Source of the DNA: Comamonas odontotermitis
Lineage (GTDB): Bacteria; Pseudomonadota; Gammaproteobacteria; Burkholderiales; Burkholderiaceae_C
DNA length: 64,000 nt
Direction of reading: 5' to 3'
NCBI RefSeq assembly: GCF_014207855.1
Contig: NZ_JACHKZ010000016.1
Span: 28,828 to 92,827 of the forward strand
Positions 57,673-64,000 of this stretch are shown one piece after another. The position numbers and the translations under genes were made by a program. Below the pieces are notes generated by a model. The model did no database searches. It worked only from the letters and a program-made list of their open reading frames with translations, and was not told where the DNA came from. Every line of letters starts with the position of its first letter. Position 1 is the first letter of the stretch.

Positions 57673-57690
57673 GACGGGGTTCGCCCCGTC
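57673..57690 (+). other. Hairpin with TTCG loop after the small basic protein
   Basis: Perfect stem GACGGGG/CCCCGTC around TTCG, 16 bases after the stop codon. There is no U-tract, so it is at most a weak terminator or an mRNA-stabilising structure. Confidence 0.55.
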
Positions 57691-57770
57691 TGATTCGCGT
57701 GTGACAGGCCATTCACTCAATCCTCCATGTCCTGCCACGCGACAAATAGACCAATTTAGAGATTTCACAA

Positions 57771-59075
57771 ATGACTACCTCGAAGACCAACACCGCACGC
57801 ATTCCGGAAGTGGATCGCCTCCAAGCTGCAGCCATTGCCTATATGGAGAAGCAGAAGGCGCGTGATGCCGCTGAACTGACCACCAAGCCCATCAACGATG
57901 ACACCTACGAAATGAGCACGCAAGTTTCATCAGAATTGACGCCGACACCACAAACCGAGCCAACGCCTATCGCCGCTGGCCAGCCGACAGTAACGAACTC
58001 GACTGAAGCCGCGGATGGTGCTGCAAATACGATGCGCCTGCCCGTTCCAGCACGGCAATATGGCCTGCTCACGCGCGACGATGTTCAAGCCGAACCCTCG
58101 GCAATCCCGTTGATCCACTGCCTGATTGGCAAGGGGCAGCTAGCGATGATTGCAGGACCATCTGGCAGCGGAAAGTCGGTCTTCCAGCTCCATCTGGGAG
58201 CCGCCCTGCTGAATGCGGATAAGGTGTTTGGGCACGTCATCCCCAAGCGCTCGCGGTTCCTCTACATCAACCTTGAGGGCGAGCTCAAGCAACGCCTGGA
58301 AGCTATCGAACAACACCATGAAGGCTGGTCGTTCCCTGCGCCAGCAGCCATGTTCCTGACGCGGCCTTGGTGCTTGAATGACAAGGAATCTGTCGAAGAT
58401 TTGGCCCACCATGTCAATGTGTCAGGAGGGGTAGACGTGATATTTATAGACACGCTTAACCGCGCTATTCCTGGCAGCGACGAGAACCTCTCGACGGACA
58501 TGGGCATGGTCATTGCACATGCAAACCTGCTGATCAAGATGACTGGCGCGGCGGTGGTGCTGACCCATCACACGGGCAAGGCTAAGGATCGTGGACCCCG
58601 TGGGCATTCCAGCTTGTATGCAGCCCTAGACACCTGCCTGATGGTAGATCAAGCCGACTCGGGCATCCGCACGGTTGAGTTGATCAAAACACGTCAAGGG
58701 CCTGGCGGAAAGAAGTACTTCTTCAATATCGAGAACATCGATCTGGGCGAAGACGACTATGGGTTGCCAATCGTCGGCCCCGCTCTCACCGAAGTAGAAG
58801 GAACTGCTGAATTGGAGAAGGCAGCCTCAGCACAATCGTTGACTCCTCAGCAGCAAGAAGCCCTAGTCGCAATCTCACTGCAATTCCAAAAGGATTTTCA
58901 AGTAGAACCATTGAAAGAAATCGGCTACGAGGATGCACTTACGGCAGTCAAAACTGCATTTGCATCGATAAGCCCTAAGCACCGCTCAACTCGTGCAAAA
59001 GAAGCTATTGAGGCATTGATTGTCGCAGGCCGCCTGATAAAGACGAGCGAGAACATGCTAACAATGCCTGCATAA
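57771..59075 (+). CDS. RepA-like AAA-family ATPase/helicase
   Basis: A 434-residue protein of the RecA/DnaB-like AAA_25 group typical of plasmid and integrated-element RepA helicases. A disordered N-terminus of about 90 residues (rich in Thr, Pro, Glu) precedes LIHCLIGKGQLAMIAGPSGS, with Walker A GPSGSGKS at 129-136, a strand with SRFLYINLEGELKQRLEAIE, Walker B VDVIFIDTLNRAIPG and the sensor VVLTHHTGKAKDRGPRGHSS. The C-terminal 100 residues look like a winged-helix tail. It probably loads or unwinds DNA during replication of the element. The repeat and hairpin array starts 13 bases after its stop codon. Confidence 0.82.
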   Translation: MTTSKTNTARIPEVDRLQAAAIAYMEKQKARDAAELTTKPINDDTYEMSTQVSSELTPTPQTEPTPIAAGQPTVTNSTEAADGAANTMRLPVPARQYGLLTRDDVQAEPSAIPLIHCLIGKGQLAMIAGPSGSGKSVFQLHLGAALLNADKVFGHVIPKRSRFLYINLEGELKQRLEAIEQHHEGWSFPAPAAMFLTRPWCLNDKESVEDLAHHVNVSGGVDVIFIDTLNRAIPGSDENLSTDMGMVIAHANLLIKMTGAAVVLTHHTGKAKDRGPRGHSSLYAALDTCLMVDQADSGIRTVELIKTRQGPGGKKYFFNIENIDLGEDDYGLPIVGPALTEVEGTAELEKAASAQSLTPQQQEALVAISLQFQKDFQVEPLKEIGYEDALTAVKTAFASISPKHRSTRAKEAIEALIVAGRLIKTSENMLTMPA

Positions 59076-59088
59076 CGAGCCGCGGTCT

Positions 59089-59123
59089 GCCCCGCCCTCA
59101 ACCCCTGCGGGGCCGGGCGGGGC
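59089..59123 (+). other. GC-rich hairpin H0 downstream of the RepA-like gene
   Basis: Arms GCCCCGCCC and GGGCGGGGC enclose an inner CCCC/GGGG stem. It begins 13 bases after the stop codon. No T-tract follows, so it is not a classical terminator. It resembles the hairpins at 59869, 59995 and 60334. Confidence 0.75.
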
Positions 59124-59170
59124 GACCAGTCCGATTGTCGCAATATATCCGGGAAGTGTACATCTGCCCC

Positions 59171-59335
59171 AGGGGGCCATCAAACTGCGATGGCCCCGAA
59201 GTGGTACGGAGATGTACCTAAGCGCTGCACGGAAAACCTGGCCGCCCCCCCATAGTCCAGGTACTCACGGAATTCGTCTCGGGACCACCTCGCATGCCAA
59301 TGCATAGCTGCCCAGCATCGGCACCACGAACCAAT
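59171..59335. repeat. Diverged repeat, copy 1 (core only)
   Basis: Shares ordered blocks with copies 2 and 3: GGCC-ATCAAACTGCGATGG, CGAAGTGG-ACGG, GCGCTGCACGGAAAA, CATAGTCCAG, CCTCGCATGCC and CCCAGCATCGGC. It lacks the long hairpin at the 3' end. A G-run at 59245-59251 shifts the minus-strand frame relative to the other copies. The DNA from 59336 to 59637 holds no gene. It includes faint resemblance to the same repeat around 59491-59550. Confidence 0.8.
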
Positions 59336-59637
59336 CCGGAGCAATGGAGCCCAGAGCAGGACATAGAGATAGCCAAATCGGCAAGTAGCAGGCGCATTAC
59401 GTACACAGTAAATGCCCTCCACACCCGGCTACTGATATGCCCATCCGTATACCTCCTGGCACCACGGCGTGCCCGATGACAGCCAGCCATGACCCCCATA
59501 GTGGCCGAACACGCCGAGCTCAAGAAGATGTGTCTCCACATCCCGGAGCATGCACAATGGCAGCGCACTAGTAGCTTGCATTGCAAATCCCGCAAATATC
59601 TTCAGCACACCAGGGCCGACCAATGGCCGCAGCAGGG

Positions 59638-59938
59638 CCCGAACTCAGATCGAGGGCCCTAGTATGAGAACCATCAAACCGCGATAGCCCCGAAGTGGCA
59701 CGGGGAGGTACCGAGGCGATGCACGCAAGACTTAGCCGGTACACCCATAGTCCAGGAACCTACAAAACTCGTCTCGGAACCACCTCGCATGCCGAAGCTC
59801 AACCACGAGCAAAGCAGCATAGACAAGCCAACCCTACACCCCGGAAACGCGGGCTACGATCCCATGCCCGACACCCGCGCCCCGCCCGACAGCCCCCTAC
59901 GGGGGCGTCGTGGCGGGCGGGGCGCAGGGGTGTCGGAC
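59638..59938. repeat. Diverged repeat, copy 2 (full, with hairpin H1)
   Basis: About 300 bases, aligned with copy 3 over its whole length at roughly three quarters identity by eye. It begins CCCGAACTCAGATCGAGGGC and ends in a long hairpin (59869-59935), whose outer arms are CGACACCC/GGGTGTCG and GCGCCCCGCCC/GGGCGGGGCGC with inner GCCCCC/GGGGGC. The hairpin part is almost identical to that of copy 3. No convincing open frame. Confidence 0.85.
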
Positions 59939-59994
59939 GCGGACACATGGAAGGCCGAGCAATGGCAGGCCACTCGAAACCCACGACCCGAACT

Positions 59995-60034
59995 CCCCCC
60001 CGCCCTCCACCCCTAAAAGGGGTGGGCGGGGGGG
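59995..60034. other. GC-rich hairpin H2
   Basis: Arms CCCCCCCGCCC and GGGCGGGGGGG enclose a second stem, CACCCC/GGGGTG, with loop TAAAA. It lies between repeat copies 2 and 3 and is not part of the repeated unit. Confidence 0.8.
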
Positions 60035-60105
60035 GCTCGGGCAGGGGCGGGGTCTACCGGATAGGTAGCTACCATGCAGGGATGCGAACGGGTAGCAGCA
60101 GGAAC

Positions 60106-60404
60106 CCAAGCTCAGATCAAGGGCCCCAGCATAGGAGCCATCGACCCGCGATAGTGCCAAAGTGGCACGGAGTGTTACCAAAGCGCTGCACGGAAAAACT
60201 AGCCGCTACCCCCATAGTCCAAGCGCCCACGAAACTCACCTCGGTACCACGTCGCATGCCGAAGCTAGGAAGCAGGCGCCCAGCATCGGCAAGCCAATCC
60301 CACATCCCGGAGAAGCAACTCCAATCCCATGCCCGACACCCGCGCCCCGCCCGACAGCCCCCTACGGGGGCGTCGTGGCGGGCGGGGCGCAGGGGTATCG
60401 GGCG
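60106..60404. repeat. Diverged repeat, copy 3 (full, with hairpin H3)
   Basis: Begins CCCAAGCTCAGATCAAGGGC and carries the same block order as copy 2, ending in hairpin H3 at 60334-60400, which matches H1 except in the outer arm. From the CATAGTCCA landmark it is 467 bases after copy 2, and copy 2 is 495 after copy 1. The following 60405-60570 shows no gene. Confidence 0.85.
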
Positions 60405-60570
60405 CAGACCATGAGATGGCTGGAAGCCAGCTAGCGAGGCCTGGCACCACGCTAAAACGGGAACATACCCTCCCGAATTTCGGGGCAGCCGGACGGGATT
60501 AGGGCAAATCGATTGAAGAGCGAATCAGAACCAACTCAGCCTAGTCAAACTCCGCAGCCAAGCTAGATAC

Positions 60571-60837
60571 TCACTTTCTCGATCGAGTGGTGGCAGAACG
60601 CCTGCGCTGTCTTACAGCCACAGCACCCAAAAGCTCTGACAAGGGAACGGCCAAGGCATTAGCGATCGCCTGTAGCACCGTGAGTGTGGGTTGGTTCTGA
60701 GCAAGCTCTAGCTTGGCCATGTAGGTCCGATTGACTCCAACCATGTGCGCCAATTCTTCCTGAGACAGCTCTAACGCAGTCCGCCGAGCCCTCAGCTCGT
60801 CCGCAAAAGCAACTATCAATGACTCGTCTCGCTCCAT
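60571..60837 (-). CDS. XRE-family helix-turn-helix regulator
   Basis: An 88-residue protein with a single Cro/C1-type domain: LRARRTALELSQEELAHMVG, NRTYMAKLELAQNQPTLTVL and IANALAVPLSELLGA, followed by an Arg-rich tail (RQRRRSATTRSRK). It starts at ATG 60837; the longer open frame to 61029 crosses the divergent promoter. It probably represses itself and the divergent DUF1643 gene 119 bases away. Two palindromes lie in that interval. Confidence 0.88.
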   Translation of the reverse strand: MERDESLIVAFADELRARRTALELSQEELAHMVGVNRTYMAKLELAQNQPTLTVLQAIANALAVPLSELLGAVAVRQRRRSATTRSRK

Positions 60838-60845
60838 ATCCGAGA

Positions 60846-60901
60846 CTATCGATAGACAACCGCATTTACGCACCCGCATATATGGTACAAAATAAGTTGT
60901 A
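60846..60901. promoter_or_regulatory. Divergent promoter region with two palindromes
   Basis: CTATCGATAG at 60846-60855 is a perfect 10-base palindrome nine bases before the regulator start. TACAA-6-TTGTA at 60886-60901 lies between the two genes. Both suit a dimeric XRE repressor. Not verified. Confidence 0.45.
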
Positions 60902-60956
60902 ATCAATTGACCGTTGCGTCCACATCCCTGGACAGCGGAAATCAGATAGGCAACCC

Positions 60957-61454
60957 ATGTACGACCTCTACCACGCAGACCAAAACGACCAATGGCGCTA
61001 CACCCTGGGCACATCGGGCAAACGTCCATTGATCACCATCGGGCTCAACCCGAGCACCGCCACACAAGAAAAATCTGACCCCACCGTAGCCAGGGTGCAG
61101 AAGGTCGCCGCGCTCAATGGATACGACGGATTCGTGATGCTCAACCTCTACCCCGTGCGAGCCACGGACTGGAGCGCCCTGCCCACCCGAGCTGATGCCG
61201 AAGCCTATGCGCGCAATCTCGATGAGATGGAGAAATTGATCGCGCAGTACGAGACCCCCACGCTATGGGCTGCATGGGGTGAGACTGTGGTGCAGCGCTC
61301 GTACTTCCTGCGAGCCCGCGACGAGCTTTATGCCCGCGTCGCAAAGTACTCGCCGCAGTGGCGCATGTTCGGCGATCCCACCGCCAGTGGCCATCCAAGA
61401 CACCCCAGCCGCCTCAACTACGACTGGAAGTTCCAACCCTACACGCTGGACTAG
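60957..61454 (+). CDS. DUF1643 family protein
   Basis: A 165-residue protein matching DUF1643: YRYTL-like WRYTLGTSGKRPLITIGLNP, STATQEKSDPTVARVQK, GYDGFVMLNLYPVRATD, TLWAAWGETV and SGHPRHPSRL with the conserved His residues. The fold is thought to relate to uracil-DNA-glycosylase-like proteins, but no activity is established. Homologues are frequent on mobile elements. It is divergent from an XRE regulator, an arrangement often seen for regulated accessory or defence genes. The gap to the integrase (61455-61680) holds an inverted repeat. Confidence 0.85.
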   Translation: MYDLYHADQNDQWRYTLGTSGKRPLITIGLNPSTATQEKSDPTVARVQKVAALNGYDGFVMLNLYPVRATDWSALPTRADAEAYARNLDEMEKLIAQYETPTLWAAWGETVVQRSYFLRARDELYARVAKYSPQWRMFGDPTASGHPRHPSRLNYDWKFQPYTLD

Positions 61455-61591
61455 TCCGCGGCATACGCCCTGCATCTCTGGTCGGCCTCGTACCGAATCC
61501 TCGCAAGAAAACTCCTGCAGTGTCATCGTCCGCATAGGGCTCGGCACGCCCGCGGCTACCCCCTTCCGACCTCTGCCAACGCTGCTGAAAA

Positions 61592-61632
61592 TTTTGTCCA
61601 TCTACCCATCACAGCACACGAGAAGGACAAAA
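61592..61632. repeat. Inverted repeat TTTTGTCC / GGACAAAA upstream of the integrase
   Basis: Perfect 8-base arms 25 bases apart, the right arm being continued by a direct repeat (GGACAAAAAGGACA). It could be an integrase arm-type or excisionase site, or part of the leader of the integrase mRNA. Confidence 0.4.
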
Positions 61633-61637
61633 AGGAC

Positions 61638-61691
61638 ATGCCCATTGAGATTGCAAACACCCTATCCGGAGGTAGTACCTATGGCCGCTAA
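61638..61691 (+). CDS. Possible 17-codon leader peptide overlapping the integrase start
   Basis: ATG preceded by AAGGAC, reading MPIEIANTLSGGSTYGR and ending in TAA at 61689-61691, inside the first codons of the integrase in another frame. It may couple or limit integrase translation. It could also be chance, since it is very short. Confidence 0.3.
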   Translation: MPIEIANTLSGGSTYGR

Positions 61692-62955
61692 GGAACTAGG
61701 AGCCCAGCAGGTGGCCAACATCTGGCGAAGGGGGTCAACACACGTCGGAGGCGTGCGCGGCCTGGTGTTGAACGTCACCATGTACGGATCGCGTAGCTGG
61801 CTGCTGCGCTACCAGGTGGGCGGCCGCCGCCGCGACCTGGGTCTCGGGTCCTATCCCTCAGTCACCCTAGCCCAAGCCAGGGACCTGGCACGCGAAGCTC
61901 GCCTCAAACTGGCACGCGGTATCGACCCAGTAGCCGACGCGCAGCGCCTGCGTACCCAACTGGCCCAGGAGATGCAACGAGCCATAACGTTCGCAGACGC
62001 CGCTACCAAGTACATCGACGCGCATGAGAAGGGCTGGAAGAACATCAAGCATGTGGCGCAGTGGCGCTCATCCCTTGCTACCTACGCCAATCCCGTACTG
62101 GGCAAGGTGCCAGTGGCAGCGGTCGATGTAGAGATGGTGCTGCGGGTGATCGAGCCTATGTGGACCACCAAGACGGAAACAGCCAATCGGGTGCGAGGCC
62201 GGATCGAATCGGTGCTGGACTGGGCGGTGGCCCGAGGCTATCGCAAGGATGCCAACCCGGCGCGCTGGAAGGGACTCCTGGACAAGCTACTACCGGCACC
62301 AGCAAAGGTCACCAAGACCGTGCATCACCGTGCCATGCCCTATGCCGATCTACCGGCGTTCATGGTGCAGTTGCGAAGCCAGGAAGGCAATGGGGCGCTG
62401 GCGCTGCAGTTCCTGATCCTGACGGCAACCCGCTCGGGCGAAGTGCGGGGAGCAAGGTGGGATGAGATCGATATTGCCAACCGCGTATGGACGATCCCGG
62501 CCGAGCGGATGAAAGCCCATAAGGAGCACCGAGTACCCCTATCGGGTGCAGCGATTGAGATCCTCAAGAACCAACGCGAGATCGTAGCTGCATCGTGCCT
62601 CTATGTGTTCCCAGGCTACCGGGCCAGCGCCGATCCAGAGACGGGTGCACCGCTCTCAAACATGACGCTGACTGCCGTCCTCCGCCGCCTGAATGTGGAC
62701 GCCGTGCCGCATGGATTCCGGTCTACGTTCCGCGACTGGTGTGCCGAGAAAACGCAGTACGCCAATGAGGTCGCGGAGATGGCCCTCGCACACACCGTCG
62801 CGAGCAAGGTGGAGGCCGCGTATCGACGCGGAGACATGCTGGAAAAGCGCCACGCACTCATGCAGGACTGGGGTAGTTACACCATGACCGGCGGTCATAC
62901 CCGCGGGCAAGCTGCGGCAATAAAACCTACGACCACGACTGAAAGCGCCAACTAA
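61681..62955 (+). CDS. Tyrosine-type site-specific integrase (P4-like)
   Basis: Catalyses integration and excision of the element. A 424-residue protein with an N-terminal DUF4102-type arm-binding domain (LVLNVTMYGSRSWLLRYQ, RRDLGLGSYPSVTLAQARD), a core-binding SAM-like domain (about 105-190) and a catalytic domain with Arg251 in TATRSGEVRGARW, His344 and Arg347 in PHGFRSTFRDW, His371 in LAHTVASK and nucleophile Tyr381 in AAYRRGD. All residues are present, so it should be active. GGAGG upstream fixes ATG 61681; the longer frame from 61279 lies inside the DUF1643 gene. The attachment site was not identified. Confidence 0.94.
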   Translation: MAAKELGAQQVANIWRRGSTHVGGVRGLVLNVTMYGSRSWLLRYQVGGRRRDLGLGSYPSVTLAQARDLAREARLKLARGIDPVADAQRLRTQLAQEMQRAITFADAATKYIDAHEKGWKNIKHVAQWRSSLATYANPVLGKVPVAAVDVEMVLRVIEPMWTTKTETANRVRGRIESVLDWAVARGYRKDANPARWKGLLDKLLPAPAKVTKTVHHRAMPYADLPAFMVQLRSQEGNGALALQFLILTATRSGEVRGARWDEIDIANRVWTIPAERMKAHKEHRVPLSGAAIEILKNQREIVAASCLYVFPGYRASADPETGAPLSNMTLTAVLRRLNVDAVPHGFRSTFRDWCAEKTQYANEVAEMALAHTVASKVEAAYRRGDMLEKRHALMQDWGSYTMTGGHTRGQAAAIKPTTTTESAN

Positions 62956-63017
62956 GTCCCCGGGCCACAACACCGGTCAATCAACTAATCCGATCCCAAC
63001 ATAGAAAAGGAAACACC

Positions 63018-63638
63018 ATGCGATTTCGTAATCCAGCCAGCGGACACATTGAAGAATTCGGGGAAGCCACGTGGCTATGGATGCTGCTACTCGGCCCCAT
63101 CTACCTGGCCTACAAACAGATATGGCTGCAAGCGGCGATTGCGGCAGTCATCGCGATATGCACAGGTGGCTTGTCATGGTTCATCTACCCGTTCATCGCT
63201 AAGCGCATCGTCCGAGCACACTATGCAAAGGCGGGATGGACCGAGGTGGCGGACGGCGCCGTCGTCACGAACGCCAGCGGTGCGCGAACGATAGATGTCC
63301 AGATCCTGCCCAAGGCGCCGGATGGACACTACCGCACGCTATCGGAAGTACACATCAAACTGGTGCGGTGGACGCCATTCGAGCAGAAGTTCACGCAAGA
63401 AGATGCCGCGCAACGCCTGAGAGAGCAGACGCTGGCACTAGGCGGCAATGCCATCATCAATGTGCGCTATGAGCAAAAGGACAAGACGCATTCGACAGCG
63501 GGCTATGTCGAGGCATGGGGAACCGCCATCATCAATGAGTCAGACACCATTGCATGCCCCTACTGCGCCGAGACGATCAAGCGGGATGCCGCGCGCTGCA
63601 AGCATTGCTCAGCAGATCTAGCAGGTACCCGGATATGA
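63018..63638 (+). CDS. Membrane protein with DUF2628-like, YbjQ-like and zinc-ribbon parts
   Basis: A 206-residue protein. Residues 15-60 form two hydrophobic helices (WLWMLLLGPIYLAYKQIWL, AAVIAICTGGLSWFIYPF), similar to DUF2628. Residues about 85-175 carry a segment resembling the YbjQ/heavy-metal-binding fold (LREQTLALGGNAIINVRYEQ). The C-terminus is a zinc ribbon, CPYCAETIKRDAARCKHC. The combination suggests a small membrane-anchored stress or metal-related protein, but function is unknown. AGGAAAC precedes ATG. Its TGA overlaps the next start (ATGA). Confidence 0.7.
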   Translation: MRFRNPASGHIEEFGEATWLWMLLLGPIYLAYKQIWLQAAIAAVIAICTGGLSWFIYPFIAKRIVRAHYAKAGWTEVADGAVVTNASGARTIDVQILPKAPDGHYRTLSEVHIKLVRWTPFEQKFTQEDAAQRLREQTLALGGNAIINVRYEQKDKTHSTAGYVEAWGTAIINESDTIACPYCAETIKRDAARCKHCSADLAGTRI

Positions 63639-63907
63639 GGCTAACCCGAATCTCCGGTATAGCGAGAGGTACCCTCCTGGTCCTTCCGTGTGCCACCGCG
63701 ATATTGGCCATGGGAGAGGTCGTGGCTGCATCCTCAGATTGCTACGCGATCAAAGATGGGGACAAACGGGCGTACTGCCTGGCGGTGGTCAAGCGGGACT
63801 ACGGGTACTGTCATCACATCAAGGATGGCGACAAGCGTAACCAGTGCATGGCTGAGAGCAAGGGGACGCGCAGTAACTGCTACGCGATCAAAGAGCTGGA
63901 TGCGCGT
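63635..63907 (+). pseudogene. Secreted cysteine-repeat protein, interrupted by an insertion sequence
   Basis: Translationally coupled to the preceding gene. The readable part is 91 residues: a signal peptide (about 1-32, LLVLPCATAILAMGEVVAAS), then repeated units with C-x-I-K-D-G-D-K-R-x-x-C (DCYAIKDGDKRAYC, YCHHIKDGDKRNQC, NCYAIKELDAR). The next unit is broken after codon 91, exactly where the IS terminal sequence begins at 63908. The open frame runs on by chance to 63961. The 3' remainder should lie beyond the window. The family is a hypothetical one with Cys-rich tandem motifs. Confidence 0.75.
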
Positions 63908-64000
63908 GGCTTTGTTGCACAAATCCGGGCCGCAGCGGTAGTAGGCTCGGATGATGAGTGAGACGAACTGGGGTCGGCGCAAGTACCGCACCACAAACTG
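63908..64000 (+). mobile_element. IS5-family insertion sequence (left end, runs off the window)
   Basis: GGCTTTGTTGCACAAATCC at 63908 is the kind of terminal inverted repeat found in the IS903/IS5 family. A transposase start follows 43-46 bases later. The right end and the target duplication are outside the window. Confidence 0.8.
63954..64000 (+). CDS. IS5-family transposase, N-terminal fragment
   Basis: The first 15 codons read MSETNWGRRKYRTTN, matching the GxYRTTNW start typical of IS5/IS903-group transposases. A further ATG sits directly before it at 63951. The catalytic DDE domain is beyond the window. Confidence 0.75.
   Translation, partial: MSETNWGRRKYRTTN

Noticed and set aside
59695..60414. 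Long plus-strand open frame spanning repeat copies 2 and 3
   Set aside because: Very rich in Arg, Pro and Ser, runs through both GC-rich hairpins, and differences between copies fall mostly at first and second codon positions, which is not how a protein gene behaves.
59076..60420. Repeat region as a CRISPR array or integron cassette array
   Set aside because: The units are about 300 bases and diverged, with no short identical repeats and unique spacers, and no cas genes or integron integrase. The nearby integrase is of the P4 type.
61279..61680. N-terminal 134-codon extension of the integrase frame
   Set aside because: It overlaps the DUF1643 gene in another frame and lacks similarity to integrases. 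GGAGG before ATG 61681 marks the true start.
63908..63961. Tail of the Cys-repeat open frame up to 63961
   Set aside because: These codons are the insertion sequence's terminal repeat and not part of the original gene.

Overview
The window is a 64 kb stretch of a chromosome from a member of the Comamonadaceae (Burkholderiales), most likely Comamonas or a close relative. This is inferred from the high-GC codon use, the gmk-rpoZ-relA/spoT-greB order, TctA/TctB-type transporters, an IPTL-CTERM surface protein, and a short AT-rich dispersed motif that I associate with this family. No rRNA and no CRISPR array is present.

Left part, 1-52.8 kb (core chromosome). 1-6.2 kb is a purine/ureide catabolism cluster: the tail of a GntR regulator, allantoinase PuuE, a fused UraD-AllC protein, an M20 hydrolase and an NCS2 purine permease. 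Malic enzyme follows. 8.8-18.3 kb holds a DadA-like oxidase with a Nudix protein, a quinone oxidoreductase, two DMT exporters, a DUF2076 protein, an atypical SDR and a TctBA pair. 18.6-27.8 kb holds a PilB/GspE-type ATPase, a spermidine-synthase-like protein, a deoxyinosine glycosylase, TatD, LolDC and RecJ. 28.1-33.0 kb looks like a D-amino-acid unit: a DadA-like dehydrogenase, an Asp/Glu racemase, an Lrp regulator and a polar amino acid ABC transporter. 33.2-37.1 kb holds a PHP phosphatase, YciO/Sua5, an M50 protease and TrpRS with an extra C-terminal domain. 37.2-42.2 kb is a signalling trio: an OmpR-type regulator, a LysM-FecR protein and a CHASE2 histidine kinase. 42.4-52.8 kb holds an MFS transporter, HemW, RdgB, a PP2C phosphatase and Ser/Thr kinase pair, YicC, Gmk, RpoZ, RelA/SpoT, GreB, tRNA-Arg and tRNA-Ser.

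Right part, 53-64 kb (accessory). A long IPTL-CTERM surface protein is followed by cytochrome b561 and a VIT-type transporter in AT-richer DNA. From about 57.3 kb an integrated element begins: a small basic protein, a RepA-like AAA ATPase, a 1.5 kb non-coding stretch, a divergent XRE/DUF1643 pair, a tyrosine integrase, a zinc-ribbon membrane protein, and a cysteine-repeat gene cut by an IS5-family insertion at the right edge.

The most unusual object is 59.1-60.4 kb. It holds three diverged copies of a repeat spaced about 470-495 bases apart, punctuated by four very GC-rich hairpins. It lies directly downstream of the RepA-like ATPase and could be a replication origin or a structured RNA array.
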